From the NCBI GenBank assembly GCA_016704275.1, contig JADJAK010000006.1, positions 264,061-328,060 on the forward strand: 64,000 nt of DNA, in the 5' to 3' direction. The notes beneath the pieces are model-generated. The model ran no database searches, was not told where the DNA came from, and worked only from the letters and a program-made list of their open reading frames with translations. The position numbers and the translations under genes were made by a program. The DNA comes from Gemmatimonadota bacterium (lineage in GTDB: Bacteria; Gemmatimonadota; Gemmatimonadetes; Gemmatimonadales; GWC2-71-9). Positions 9,494 to 18,483 of this stretch are shown here, one piece after another; positions within the stretch are counted from its first letter, which is position 1, and each line of letters begins with the position of its first letter.

Positions 9494-9529
9494 CCCGCGG
9501 TGGCACGGAACTGGCGCACGAGGGATCCC

Positions 9530-10441
9530 ATGGCGATTACCGATCGGTCAGACGCACCCACCCCGCCGGGCCGCATGGACCCTTGGTATCGGCTCCTGCG
9601 ACCGAGCCATTGGACCAAGAATCTCTTCGTCCTCGCCCCGCTGCTCTTTTCGGGGCGCGCGCGCGAGGTGGACGTGGCGATCTCGGCCGGGATGGCTTTC
9701 GTCGCCTTCTGCTTCGCGGCGAGTTCGGTCTATGCGTTCAACGACGTGCTCGATTGTGACGCCGACCGCAACCACCCGACCAAGCGGCTCCGGCCAGTCG
9801 CCGCCGGCCTGATCACCACCAGGCAGGCAATCGCGGTGTCGGTCCTGCTCGCGGTCCTCGCATTGGCCGTGGCACTGCAGGCGCACCTGCAGACCGCAGG
9901 GTGGGTCGGCCTCTATCTGGGACTCAACCTGGTCTATTCGTTCGGGCTCAAGCGCGTGGTGCTGCTCGATGTCTTCGCCATCGCCAGCTTCTTCGTGCTC
10001 AGGCTCCTCGCCGGGGCCGCGGCGGTTGCCGTCCATCCGTCGGTCTGGTTGCTCCTCTGCGGCGGCCTGCTCGCGTTGTATCTCGGCTTTGCCAAGCGGC
10101 GGCACGAGTTGTCGGCACTCGGCGACGCCTCGGCGACGCATCGCACCGTGCTGGCCCAGTACAGCGCGCCATTCCTCGACCAGATCTCCTCCGTCCTGCT
10201 GGCCGTGACGATTGTCTCCTACCTGATGTACTCGCTCACCTCGGACACCGCCATGCGCGTGGGGACGGAGGAGCTCAGTTACGGGATTCCCTTCGTGCTG
10301 TACGGGGTGTTTCGCTATCTCTATCTCGTCCATCAGCGCGATCAGGGGACGCCGACCGACACGGTGCTCTCCGATCGGTGGCTGCTCGCCACGGTTGCGC
10401 TGTGGCTCGTGTACAACGCGTGGGTGCTCTACCGTCCCTGA
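9530..10441 (+). CDS. UbiA-family prenyltransferase, decaprenyl-phosphate phosphoribosyltransferase-like
   Basis: A 303-residue protein with about eight membrane helices. NDVLDCDADRNHPTKRLRP is the UbiA aspartate-rich motif in the version seen in 5-phosphoribosyl-1-diphosphate:decaprenyl-phosphate transferases, and a second motif region (GLKRVVLLDVF) follows. The N-terminus (LLRPSHWTKNLFVLAPLLFS) also matches that subfamily. The expected reaction transfers phosphoribose from PRPP to a polyprenyl phosphate, the first step to polyprenyl-phosphoryl pentose donors. The ATG at 9530 is preferred over the GTG at 9500. Adjacent GT-C-like proteins could use such a donor. Confidence 0.85.
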   Translation: MAITDRSDAPTPPGRMDPWYRLLRPSHWTKNLFVLAPLLFSGRAREVDVAISAGMAFVAFCFAASSVYAFNDVLDCDADRNHPTKRLRPVAAGLITTRQAIAVSVLLAVLALAVALQAHLQTAGWVGLYLGLNLVYSFGLKRVVLLDVFAIASFFVLRLLAGAAAVAVHPSVWLLLCGGLLALYLGFAKRRHELSALGDASATHRTVLAQYSAPFLDQISSVLLAVTIVSYLMYSLTSDTAMRVGTEELSYGIPFVLYGVFRYLYLVHQRDQGTPTDTVLSDRWLLATVALWLVYNAWVLYRP

Positions 10442-10508
10442 TGGTGTCCCCCTGATACCGTCGCAGGGTGACGGATAGACGGACTCGTTTCGCCCCTCCC
10501 GGAGACCC

Positions 10509-11990
10509 ATGACCCGCGCTTCGATGGCCGTTCGCCTCTTTCTCACGGTATGGTTGGTGTACGCGGCCTTTGCCACGACCAACGTGGTCCGCGAGACCTA
10601 CCTCGCCGTCTCCCTCGGGGAGCGGCTTTCGGTGCGCGTCGACCCCTATCTGGGGCTCCATCCTGACCTGTTCGAAATTCCTGGCCGCGGGGCGTACATC
10701 AACAGCAATCCCGGGGCGTCCTTGGTCGGCGCCATCCCGTACGCCCTGGCTCGCCCGGTGATTGCCGGGCTCTTTGCGCTCCGACCGGAACTCGCCCGTC
10801 CGAAACCGCCGACGACGTACGATGACGCGCGCCCGAACCGCACCACCTTCATGAACGAGATGCGCGCGCGCGGGCTCGACGTGCGCCTGGCGCTGGCCGC
10901 GCTCGTGACGCAGGTCGGACTGATGGCACCACTCGGGGCGCTCGCCGCCGTGCTCCTCTTCCGCTACCTCTCCGCACGGTATCGGGACGATCGGCTCGCG
11001 CTGTCGCTGTCACTGCTCTACGCCCTGGGAACGCCGATCTTCTTTCGGTCGGCCTTCCTCAACCAGAACGCCCTGTTGGCCCACCTCGTCCTCGGCGTCT
11101 GGCTCGTCCTCACGTGGCCGACGACCACGGAACCCCCCGTCTCCCGTCGGGGGCCGTGGGTGATGGCCGGATTGCTGCTCGGAGTCGGGCTTCTGATGGA
11201 CTACAGCGCCGCCCCGATCGCGTTGGTGTTCGGGGGGTGGGCTCTCGTCGAGGGATGGCAGCGCCGCGGGGTGCGCGGGGCGGTGGAGCTGGGCGGAGCA
11301 TGCGTGACTGGTGCAATCGGTCCCGTGCTCCTGCTGTTGGGGTACCAATGGCTGGCCTTCGGTTCCCCGTGGTTCCCGGCGCAGCGCTACATGCCGGCCA
11401 CGCCACTGAGCGTCCGCGGCCTGAGCGGCATCACCCTTCCCGATCCGGAGCTGCTCTGGCGGATCCTGATCGACCTGCGCTACGGACTCTTCGCCTTCTG
11501 TCCCCTCCTGGTGGCCGCGCTCGCCGCACCCTGGGCGCAACCGGCCGACGGCGACCTCGATCGTCGCGAGCGTGCCGTCGCGTTGCTCGCCGTCGCCGCA
11601 CTCGTCCTGTTCAACGCCGCGAACCAGTTCGCCTACCTGCAGTGGAACACCGGCGTTCGCTATCTCGTGCCGGCCGTCCCGCTGCTCTTTCCGCTCGTCG
11701 TCCCGGTGCTGCGTGGCCTGCCGCGCTGGGCCGCCGTCGGACTCGTGGCCCCGACGCTGGTGATTTCGCTTGCCGTCTCGATGATGCGGGAAGATGTCGC
11801 AGCATCTCTGACGCTACTTTTCACCGTCGGCCCGACCCTCCCCGTGCTGCTCACGCTCCAGAAGACCGCGGCCGCGTACGCGCCCGCGCTGGCAGGGGGC
11901 GTGCAGCCGTTCGGCGCCTTGGCTGTGCTGGGACTCGCCGGCTGCGTCGTGCTGATCTGGCGCGTCCGACGCCGCCCGGCGGTGGGTTGA
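10509..11990 (+). CDS. Polytopic membrane protein, GT-C glycosyltransferase-like
   Basis: A 493-residue protein with roughly ten membrane helices. The first periplasmic loop after helix one carries DPYLGLHPDLFEIPGRG and NSNPGASL, and later loops carry FPAQRYMPAT and LQWNTGVRYLVPA. This layout (acidic first loop, many helices) resembles GT-C enzymes that use polyprenyl-phospho-sugars, but I see no motif specific enough to name a family. It follows the UbiA-type gene by 67 bp. Function as a sugar transferase is inferred from topology and context. Confidence 0.65.
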   Translation: MTRASMAVRLFLTVWLVYAAFATTNVVRETYLAVSLGERLSVRVDPYLGLHPDLFEIPGRGAYINSNPGASLVGAIPYALARPVIAGLFALRPELARPKPPTTYDDARPNRTTFMNEMRARGLDVRLALAALVTQVGLMAPLGALAAVLLFRYLSARYRDDRLALSLSLLYALGTPIFFRSAFLNQNALLAHLVLGVWLVLTWPTTTEPPVSRRGPWVMAGLLLGVGLLMDYSAAPIALVFGGWALVEGWQRRGVRGAVELGGACVTGAIGPVLLLLGYQWLAFGSPWFPAQRYMPATPLSVRGLSGITLPDPELLWRILIDLRYGLFAFCPLLVAALAAPWAQPADGDLDRRERAVALLAVAALVLFNAANQFAYLQWNTGVRYLVPAVPLLFPLVVPVLRGLPRWAAVGLVAPTLVISLAVSMMREDVAASLTLLFTVGPTLPVLLTLQKTAAAYAPALAGGVQPFGALAVLGLAGCVVLIWRVRRRPAVG

Positions 11991-12044
11991 GTCATGGACC
12001 ATCTCTGCAACGCCTGCTCTGTCGCCGCCTCCGGGGGGGAATCC

Positions 12045-13484
12045 ATGGTTCGGCCACTCACAACCGGGTCAGCGTGGCGGTGGCATCGGATCGTCCGGTG
12101 CGCCGTCGTGACGATCGCGTGCCTCGCGCTGCACGGGTGCAATGACTCCGCCGTCGACCAGCGTCCCTTTCCTCCGCCACCCTCCCCGCCCGCACCGCCC
12201 CCCCCGGCCTCGCAGGTGACCGCCACCATCACCGCGGACACGTCGACGCGGTTTCAAGTGATGACGGGGTGGGAGGCGGTGACGCAGGCCGGCCAGGACG
12301 AAGCCGGGTTTGCCGGCTGGCAGCAGCAGTTGCTCGATCTGGCGGCCAACGATCTCGGACTCAATCGGGTCCGACTCGAGATCCGTGCCGGGGTGGAACA
12401 TCCCGTGGACCATGACGCCGCGTACTTCGCCGGCACGATCACCGAATCCGAGTGGCGCCCCACGCGGTACGTCGTGGTGAATGACAATGCCGACCCGAAC
12501 GTGATCAACCCGGCGGGATTTCACTTCACCGCACTCAACCGATCCGTCACGACCGTCGTCCTCCCCCTCCGGCAGCGCCTGGAGGCGAGGGGCGAGCGGC
12601 TCTACGTGAACCTGAACTATGTCGCCTTCAATCCCAGCACGGGCACGACGCACCTGGACCCTGCGGAGTATGCGGAGTTTCTGCTCGCGGCCTTCCAGCA
12701 CATGCAGCGCACGTTCGGCTTCGTGCCGGACGCGGTCGAGGTCATTCTCGAGCCCGACAACAAGACTCCGTGGCGGGGGACCCTGATCGGACAGGCCGTG
12801 GTCGCGGCTGGCAATCGGCTCGCCGCCGCGGGGTTTGCGCCGGAGTTCATTGCACCGTCCACCATGAGCATGGCGAACGCCGTCCCGTATCTCGATCAGA
12901 TGGCGGCCGTCCCGGGTGCCCTGACGTACCTCAGAGAGGTGTCCTACCATCGCTACGCCGGCGTCTCCGATGCGAACCTCGCCGCGATCCGCACGCGGGC
13001 CAGCCAGCTCGGCCTCCGCACCGCGATGCTCGAGCATATCGGCAGCGACGTGGAGGACCTCTTCCGGGATCTGACGATCGCGAACGTCTCGGCGTGGCAG
13101 CAGTTCACCCTGGCGTATCCAACTCCGGACAACGGGGCGCAGTATTACACGATCACGGGCGGACGCCCCGTGATGGGAGCGCGGACGGGTCCGCTCCGCC
13201 AGTACTTTCATTACGTCCGCCGGGGTGCCCACCGCATCGCGGCGACGAGCGACAACGCCGATGTCCGGCCGGTTGGCTTCACCAACCCCGGGGGTGGCCC
13301 CGTCGTCGTGGTGCACGCCAAGGGTGCCGAGACGCTCGCGGTCCGGGGCCTGCGCCCTGGTCGCTACCTGATCACCAACTCCAATCCCGCCGCCGTGCTG
13401 GCGACGACGGCGACCGTCGGCACGGACGGCGCGCTGCGCTTCGAGGCGATCGCCGGCGTCATCACGGTCGCATGGCAGCCATGA
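12045..13484 (+). CDS. Lipoprotein with glycoside-hydrolase (clan A, GH30-like) fold
   Basis: About 479 residues. A signal peptide ends in the lipobox LALHGC, followed by a proline-rich linker (PPPPSPPAPPPP) and then a TIM-barrel-like domain starting TRFQVMTGWEA, similar to the first strand of GH30-type enzymes. Likely catalytic glutamates are in VEVILEPDN (acid/base position) and in AMLEHIGS (nucleophile position). A small beta domain ends the protein, as in GH30. The ATG at 12045 is chosen because the signal peptide follows it; GTG/ATG codons upstream are possible. It lies between two membrane sugar-transferase-like genes and may trim or edit the surface glycan. Confidence 0.65.
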   Translation: MVRPLTTGSAWRWHRIVRCAVVTIACLALHGCNDSAVDQRPFPPPPSPPAPPPPASQVTATITADTSTRFQVMTGWEAVTQAGQDEAGFAGWQQQLLDLAANDLGLNRVRLEIRAGVEHPVDHDAAYFAGTITESEWRPTRYVVVNDNADPNVINPAGFHFTALNRSVTTVVLPLRQRLEARGERLYVNLNYVAFNPSTGTTHLDPAEYAEFLLAAFQHMQRTFGFVPDAVEVILEPDNKTPWRGTLIGQAVVAAGNRLAAAGFAPEFIAPSTMSMANAVPYLDQMAAVPGALTYLREVSYHRYAGVSDANLAAIRTRASQLGLRTAMLEHIGSDVEDLFRDLTIANVSAWQQFTLAYPTPDNGAQYYTITGGRPVMGARTGPLRQYFHYVRRGAHRIAATSDNADVRPVGFTNPGGGPVVVVHAKGAETLAVRGLRPGRYLITNSNPAAVLATTATVGTDGALRFEAIAGVITVAWQP

Positions 13485-15517
13485 CGCCAGCTGGCGTGCC
13501 CGCCCCGGTCCAGCCGGGCGAGCGCTGGCGGAGCGTGCTCGCCTGGGCGCTCGCACTCGTGCTTGGCCAGCTCACCTTCCTGCAACTGGTCGAGGCGGGC
13601 CCGGCGGTCGGGTACCAGCATCTCGGATCGCTTGGCACGCTGATCAGCACCAAACCGCTGCTGCTCGGCAGCTATGCGGGCTACGCCATGGCCGTGCTGC
13701 TGGGTGGCTGGGCGATGCGGGGCCACTGGGCCGCATGGGCATTCCCGCGGCGACTGGCTCTGGTGCTCGTGGTGGTCTTTGGCTCGAGCAGCGTGCTCTC
13801 CGCCTCGCCGGTCGACTACCTCGTCGAATCCGCTCTCCTCTTCGCGGTGCAGCTGATCGCGGCCGTGAACCTCGGCCTGATCGCCGTCATGCTTCCCCAG
13901 TCCACCGCGCAGCGACTCGGCGAGGCAAGTGCACGATGGCTGGGGAGCGATTCGTCCGACGGGGTCGCTCGCGACGGGTGGGCCTGGGCCATCGGACCCG
14001 CCGTCGTCGTCCTGATCGTTTCGGCGCTTCTTGCGATGACCGTCTACCAGCGTCGACCCCACATCCCCGATGAGGTCGCGTTCTTCTTGCAGGCCAAGTA
14101 CTTCGCCAAGGGGCTGTTGTGGATGCCGGCACCGGCCGTGCCATCCGGCTTCGGCGTTGACTTGATGACCATCGACGGCACGCGCTGGTTCTCCGCCATG
14201 CCGCCGGGATGGCCGGCCGTCCTGGCGATCGGCATGGCGGCTGGCGGCCCGTGGCTCGTCAACCCGATCCTCGGCGCTGTCAACATCGTGCTGGCATACG
14301 CCGCATTGCGATTGATCCTGCCCCAGCGGACCGCGAGAATCGCCACGCTCCTGCTGGCGGTCTCGCCGTGGCATCTGTTCCTGGCCATGAGCTACATGAG
14401 CCACACCTTCAGTCTGACCCTGGCGCTGGTGGCGAGTCTGGCCGTGGCGCGCGCATGGCGTGGCGGGTCCGCCTGGTGGTGCCTGCTCGGCGGCGGGGCC
14501 ATCGGGTTCGCCAGCGTGAATCGCCCGCTGGAGGGCGTGGCCTTGGCGATGATCTTCGGGGCCGTGACCCTCGGCATGCTCGTGGGTCACCGGCGGCTGG
14601 GACCGTCGCTCCTGCTCGGGCTAGGCACCCTGCTCGCCGGCGCCACAGGACTCGCCTACAACGCCGCCATGACGGGTCACGCCTTGACGTTCCCGGTGGA
14701 GGAGTACTTCCGGCAGGTATACGGTGTCGGACGATACGAGATCGGGTTCGGCCCGACGCGCGGCCTCGGCTGGCCCGGGCTTGACCCGCTCCCGGGGCAT
14801 GGCGCCCCGGATGTCCTCATCAACGGCCTGCTCAACCTGTTCCAGGTGAATACGGAACTCTTCGGTTGGGCATGCGGCTCGATCGGACTGGTCGTGCTGG
14901 CGCTTGCTTGCAGGCGTCCACGAGGCGTCGAACTGCTCATGCTTCTGAGCATCCTCGTCGTCATTGGGCTGCATTCCCTGTTCTGGTTCAGCGGAGGTCC
15001 GGACTTCGGCGCCAGGTACTGGTTCCTGATCATCGTTCCCTGCGTGGCGCTGGCAGCGAGCGGCCTCCGATGGCTCGAAGGCGAGGAGGCCAGCCGCCAA
15101 GGACGGGCCATCGCGATCGTCGGGATCCTGTGCATCGGCTCGCTGGGGGCCTTTTCCCCGTGGCGCGCCCTGGACAAGTACCATCGCTACCGAGGGATGT
15201 CCTCCGATGGTGCTGCGGCCCTCGCGAAGTCCCCCGAGGCGGCAGGGGGACTCATTCTGGTCGCTGGCCGTCGATTCCCGGAATTTGCCTCGATGGCATC
15301 GTACAATCCGGTCGATGTTCGGGTGCGCACGGGCACCATCCTTGCTTGGGACAGGGATGCGGCGACGCGGGCCGCGCTGATGGCCGCCTATGCGGGCCGT
15401 CCCGTGTGGCGCCTCCTCGCCCCGCAAGCCCCTGGCGGCGCATGGTCCCTGGACGGCCCCCTCGGTCCGGATTCGGCGCTGGAATCTCCCCATTCTCCTG
15501 AAAGGCCTACGAAGTGA
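13481..15517 (+). CDS. Polytopic membrane protein, glycosyltransferase family 39-like
   Basis: A 678-residue protein with about twelve membrane helices. The large first loop holds HIPDEVAFFLQAKYF, an acidic motif typical of GT-C enzymes such as PMT/ArnT, which transfer sugars from polyprenyl-phosphate carriers. SPWHLFLAMSYMSHTF and SGGPDFGARYWFLI are other loop blocks. The final 130 residues are soluble. It starts at 13481, overlapping the stop of the lipoprotein gene (ATGA), and its stop overlaps the next start (GTGA). Exact donor and acceptor are unknown. Confidence 0.75.
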   Translation: MTPAGVPAPVQPGERWRSVLAWALALVLGQLTFLQLVEAGPAVGYQHLGSLGTLISTKPLLLGSYAGYAMAVLLGGWAMRGHWAAWAFPRRLALVLVVVFGSSSVLSASPVDYLVESALLFAVQLIAAVNLGLIAVMLPQSTAQRLGEASARWLGSDSSDGVARDGWAWAIGPAVVVLIVSALLAMTVYQRRPHIPDEVAFFLQAKYFAKGLLWMPAPAVPSGFGVDLMTIDGTRWFSAMPPGWPAVLAIGMAAGGPWLVNPILGAVNIVLAYAALRLILPQRTARIATLLLAVSPWHLFLAMSYMSHTFSLTLALVASLAVARAWRGGSAWWCLLGGGAIGFASVNRPLEGVALAMIFGAVTLGMLVGHRRLGPSLLLGLGTLLAGATGLAYNAAMTGHALTFPVEEYFRQVYGVGRYEIGFGPTRGLGWPGLDPLPGHGAPDVLINGLLNLFQVNTELFGWACGSIGLVVLALACRRPRGVELLMLLSILVVIGLHSLFWFSGGPDFGARYWFLIIVPCVALAASGLRWLEGEEASRQGRAIAIVGILCIGSLGAFSPWRALDKYHRYRGMSSDGAAALAKSPEAAGGLILVAGRRFPEFASMASYNPVDVRVRTGTILAWDRDAATRAALMAAYAGRPVWRLLAPQAPGGAWSLDGPLGPDSALESPHSPERPTK

Positions 15518-16215
15518 CTGACATGAACGCTGACCTGGTGCGGCACCGCCGGCTGACGCGACAGATCATCTCGGCGTTCGACAGCCCGATCGTGCGCGCG
15601 TACGGTCGGGCGAGGTTTACCATCATCAATGCGACGATCCTGGACATGCTGAGCCGCTCCCTGCAGGGCAAGCATCGCATCCTGGAAATCGGCTGCGGGT
15701 TCGGGTTGTTCGGGTCCTACCTTGCCGCTCGTGATCCGGAGGTGCGCTATCATGGGATCGACCTGAACGCGAAACGCATCGAGTTGGCACGCTCCGCCGC
15801 CGCGCGGCTTGGACTCAGCAACACGCGGTTCGATCATGGCGATGCGCGAGGGGATCTCCAGCTCGATCCGGAATACGATGCGGTCCTGATGATGGACTTG
15901 CTGCATCACGTCCCCGACCCGGCGAAACATCGCCTGATCGAGACGGCCACCTCCCGTCTCGCGCCCGGCGGTCACCTGGTCATGAAGGACATCGGCCGTC
16001 GGCCCTGGCCCAAGCTGTTCTTCACCTGGGCGCTGGATGTCGCCATGACGGGCGGATTCGACATGTGGTACTGGGATGAGCAGCGGTTCCGTGATGCGGT
16101 CCCGTCCGACTGGCGGCTGGAGGCCTATCCGATCAGCGATTGGCTCCCCTACCCACACGTCCTGTACCTGGCCTCCCGGGCGCCGGTGCCGCTGGTCGAG
16201 CCGGCGGGGCGATGA
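15514..16215 (+). CDS. Class I SAM-dependent methyltransferase
   Basis: A 233-residue enzyme. ILEIGCGFGLFGSYLA is the SAM-binding motif I, YHGIDLNAKRI motif II, and VLMMDLLHHVPDP motif III, after which LAPGGHLVMKDIG forms the next strand. This is the type-11 style fold used on small molecules, lipids or sugars. The GTG at 15514 overlaps the upstream stop and lies about 10 bp from GAAAGG, so it is favoured over the ATG at 15523. It is the last gene of the plus-strand glycan operon and may methylate the glycan or its lipid carrier. Confidence 0.85.
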   Translation: MTDMNADLVRHRRLTRQIISAFDSPIVRAYGRARFTIINATILDMLSRSLQGKHRILEIGCGFGLFGSYLAARDPEVRYHGIDLNAKRIELARSAAARLGLSNTRFDHGDARGDLQLDPEYDAVLMMDLLHHVPDPAKHRLIETATSRLAPGGHLVMKDIGRRPWPKLFFTWALDVAMTGGFDMWYWDEQRFRDAVPSDWRLEAYPISDWLPYPHVLYLASRAPVPLVEPAGR

Positions 16216-16228
16216 TGCCCCCCGGGGG

Positions 16229-16248
16229 CCGAGGTCGGGCGGCCTCGG
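16229..16248. terminator. Possible bidirectional hairpin between convergent genes
   Basis: CCGAGG and CCTCGG flank an 8-base loop in the short gap between the methyltransferase stop and the convergent epimerase stop. There is no T tract on either side, so this is a stem-loop candidate rather than a clear intrinsic terminator. Confidence 0.35.
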
Positions 16249-16249
16249 T

Positions 16250-17224
16250 CTAGCCTCGCACCGGTTGGGCGCGCTGCTCCGCCACGACGTCCCGGATGAT
16301 GGTGGCCAGTGGCGTCTCCGGACGGAAGTCGATCATTGCCTTCAGACGCGTCAGGTCAGGAATCCGGCGGTGCATGTCCTCGAACCCCTCGGCATACGCT
16401 TCCTCGTACGGCACGTTCACGATCGGCGAATCGCTCCCCGCCGCCTCGCGCACCATCTCCGCCAACTGTCGGATCGACACCTCTTCGTCCGAGCCGACGT
16501 TGAAGACGCCACCGATCGCATTCGGATTGCCGATCAACCGCAGCAGCGCCTCCACCGCGTCCTGCACGTGGCCGAAGCAGCGTTGCTGGTCGCCGGTGCC
16601 ATAGACGGTGATCGGCTCGCCGGCGAGCGCTTGCCGCACGAAATTCGGCAGCACCATGCCGTAACGTCCGGTTTGCCGAGGCCCCACAGTATTGAAGAAG
16701 CGGACGATGATGACTGGCACGCCCTTCTCCCGCAGATAGGCCAGGCCCAGCCACTCGTCGAGCGCCTTCGAGCAGGCGTAGGCCCAGCGCGAGTGCGTCG
16801 TCGGCCCGAGCTGCAGGTCGCCATCTTCGCGGAACGGAAGGCTGGCGCTCTTGCCGTAGACCTCCGACGTGGAGGCGATCAGCACCAGCTTCTGCTTCTT
16901 CGCCGCCGCCGCGAGCACCACCTCGCTCGCCTTGACGTTGGTCTCGATGGTGTGCACCGGACGTTCGACGATCAGTCGCACGCCGACGGCGGCGGCGAGG
17001 TGGATCGTCACGTCGCAGCGGTCCACGCACTCCGAGACGAGCGGCACGTCAAGCGCCGAACCAATGCGGTAGCTGAAGCCCGGTCGGTCGACCAAGGCTG
17101 CAATGTTGTCCATGCTGCCGGTGGAGAGGTCGTCCAGGACCAGCACCTCGTCGCCTCGATCGATCAACCGCGTCGCGAGGTGGGAGCCGATGAAGCCCGC
17201 GCCGCCGGTAATCAGGTACCGCAT
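16250..17224 (-). CDS. NAD-dependent SDR epimerase/dehydratase (nucleotide-sugar)
   Basis: A 324-residue extended SDR. The Rossmann motif is at the very N-terminus (YLITGGAGFIGSHL), the catalytic Thr/Ser region is LIASTSEVYGKS, and the YxxxK dyad is in WAYACSKALDE. RFFNTVGPRQ is the block typical of UDP-glucose 4-epimerase and UDP-glucuronate decarboxylase relatives. It should interconvert or decarboxylate a nucleotide sugar for the glycan locus; which one is not decidable here. The ATG at 17224 with GAGGT upstream is preferred to the TTG at 17236, which overlaps the previous stop. Confidence 0.9.
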   Translation of the reverse strand: MRYLITGGAGFIGSHLATRLIDRGDEVLVLDDLSTGSMDNIAALVDRPGFSYRIGSALDVPLVSECVDRCDVTIHLAAAVGVRLIVERPVHTIETNVKASEVVLAAAAKKQKLVLIASTSEVYGKSASLPFREDGDLQLGPTTHSRWAYACSKALDEWLGLAYLREKGVPVIIVRFFNTVGPRQTGRYGMVLPNFVRQALAGEPITVYGTGDQQRCFGHVQDAVEALLRLIGNPNAIGGVFNVGSDEEVSIRQLAEMVREAAGSDSPIVNVPYEEAYAEGFEDMHRRIPDLTRLKAMIDFRPETPLATIIRDVVAEQRAQPVRG

Positions 17225-17232
17225 GTCCGACC

Positions 17233-18483
17233 TCAAGAGTTGGGAGAAGGCACTCGCGCGCCCTGACGATCGGCGGCCGCAGCCCGCACGATCTCAAGGT
17301 ATCTAGGGATCACCGTCCGCTCGGTCCAGAGCGACTCCAGCGCCTGCCGCCCAGCCAGGGCGAGGCGAGCCCGATAGCCCGGGTCATGCAGGAGCCGAGC
17401 CATGGCCGCGTCAAGCTCCGCGCGTGTGGCGAACACTTCGCCACCACCGGAGGCCGCCATCAGTTCGGGCAGCGGGCCAAGCCGTCGGGCCAGCACCGGC
17501 GTCGACTGCCGGAACGCCTCGAGGAGGATGATACCGAATGTCTCGTAACAGAGCGACGGCACCAGCAACCCGACGGCACCCCGATACCATGCCGCGAGCT
17601 CCGTGCTTGGCACCCGGCCCAGGAAGCGGACTCGAGGGTTGCCCGCAGCCTGCGCGCGCAGCGCCTCACCATACTCGCCGTCGCCGGCCACCACCAGATC
17701 GGTGGGGCCGTCGCCCTCGAACGACGGCAACACGTCCTGCAGCCCCTTGATCAACTCCAGCCGACCGACGAAGAGGAAGTACGGCCGCGGGTGCGGGGCG
17801 GCGTCGCCAACCACCGGTGCCTCCGCTTCCCCCTCGGGCAGGAAGTAGGGCAGGACGTCCATCTCCCGCGGGAAACCAAACTCCCGGTGCTTGTCGCGAC
17901 TGAACTCGCTCATCGCGATGAATCGGTCGATGTGCCGCAGGTTGCGCTCGAGATGCCCGGTCCAGCGCCACCACTGGGGTGGTCGGCGGTACTGCAGCTG
18001 GCAACTGAAGCATTGCCGTCCCGTGCACACCTCGCGTCCCTTCCGCCAGAGGACGTGCGTGGGACAGACCAGCCAATGTTCGTGCGCCATGTAGAGCTTG
18101 ATCGCGTCGCCGTACGAGAAGAGTCCGGGGCCACCAATCAGCGACATGTTGTGGAAGTTGATGACGTCGAACTGCCGCTCGTCGAGGAGCCGCTTGATGC
18201 GCCGTCCGTTGACGATCGGCCGGCCAGTCTGCTGCGTGAGCAACGGGGAGAGCACACCGAGTCCGCTGCGCAGCGGGATGACTTCCAGCCCCTCCGGCTC
18301 GGGCTCGGCCGGCGGTGCCGGCCGCTTGGCGAGTGCCTCGTAGGCATCGACGTCGTGGATCACCGTGACCTGGTGGCCGGCGCGGACCAGTCCCCGAGCC
18401 AGGCGCTGAATCCCGATGCCGTCGCCACCGAAGTTGTAGGGGGGGTAAAAGGTGGTGAGGAAGCCGAAGCGCAGCTTGCTCAT
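17233..18483 (-). CDS. Glycosyltransferase family 4 (GT-B)
   Basis: A 416-residue GT-B enzyme. The N-terminal acceptor domain has FYPPYNFGGDGIGIQRLARGL, the usual GT4 glycine-rich start. The C-terminal donor domain has FLFVGRLELIKGL and LLVPSLCYETFGIILLEAF, with the E-x7-E glutamates. A cluster of cysteines (CPTHVLW, CTGRQCFSCQ) in the middle could bind metal, as in some actinobacterial relatives. It overlaps the upstream GT4 (ATGA) and precedes the epimerase. Confidence 0.9.
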   Translation of the reverse strand: MSKLRFGFLTTFYPPYNFGGDGIGIQRLARGLVRAGHQVTVIHDVDAYEALAKRPAPPAEPEPEGLEVIPLRSGLGVLSPLLTQQTGRPIVNGRRIKRLLDERQFDVINFHNMSLIGGPGLFSYGDAIKLYMAHEHWLVCPTHVLWRKGREVCTGRQCFSCQLQYRRPPQWWRWTGHLERNLRHIDRFIAMSEFSRDKHREFGFPREMDVLPYFLPEGEAEAPVVGDAAPHPRPYFLFVGRLELIKGLQDVLPSFEGDGPTDLVVAGDGEYGEALRAQAAGNPRVRFLGRVPSTELAAWYRGAVGLLVPSLCYETFGIILLEAFRQSTPVLARRLGPLPELMAASGGGEVFATRAELDAAMARLLHDPGYRARLALAGRQALESLWTERTVIPRYLEIVRAAAADRQGARVPSPNS

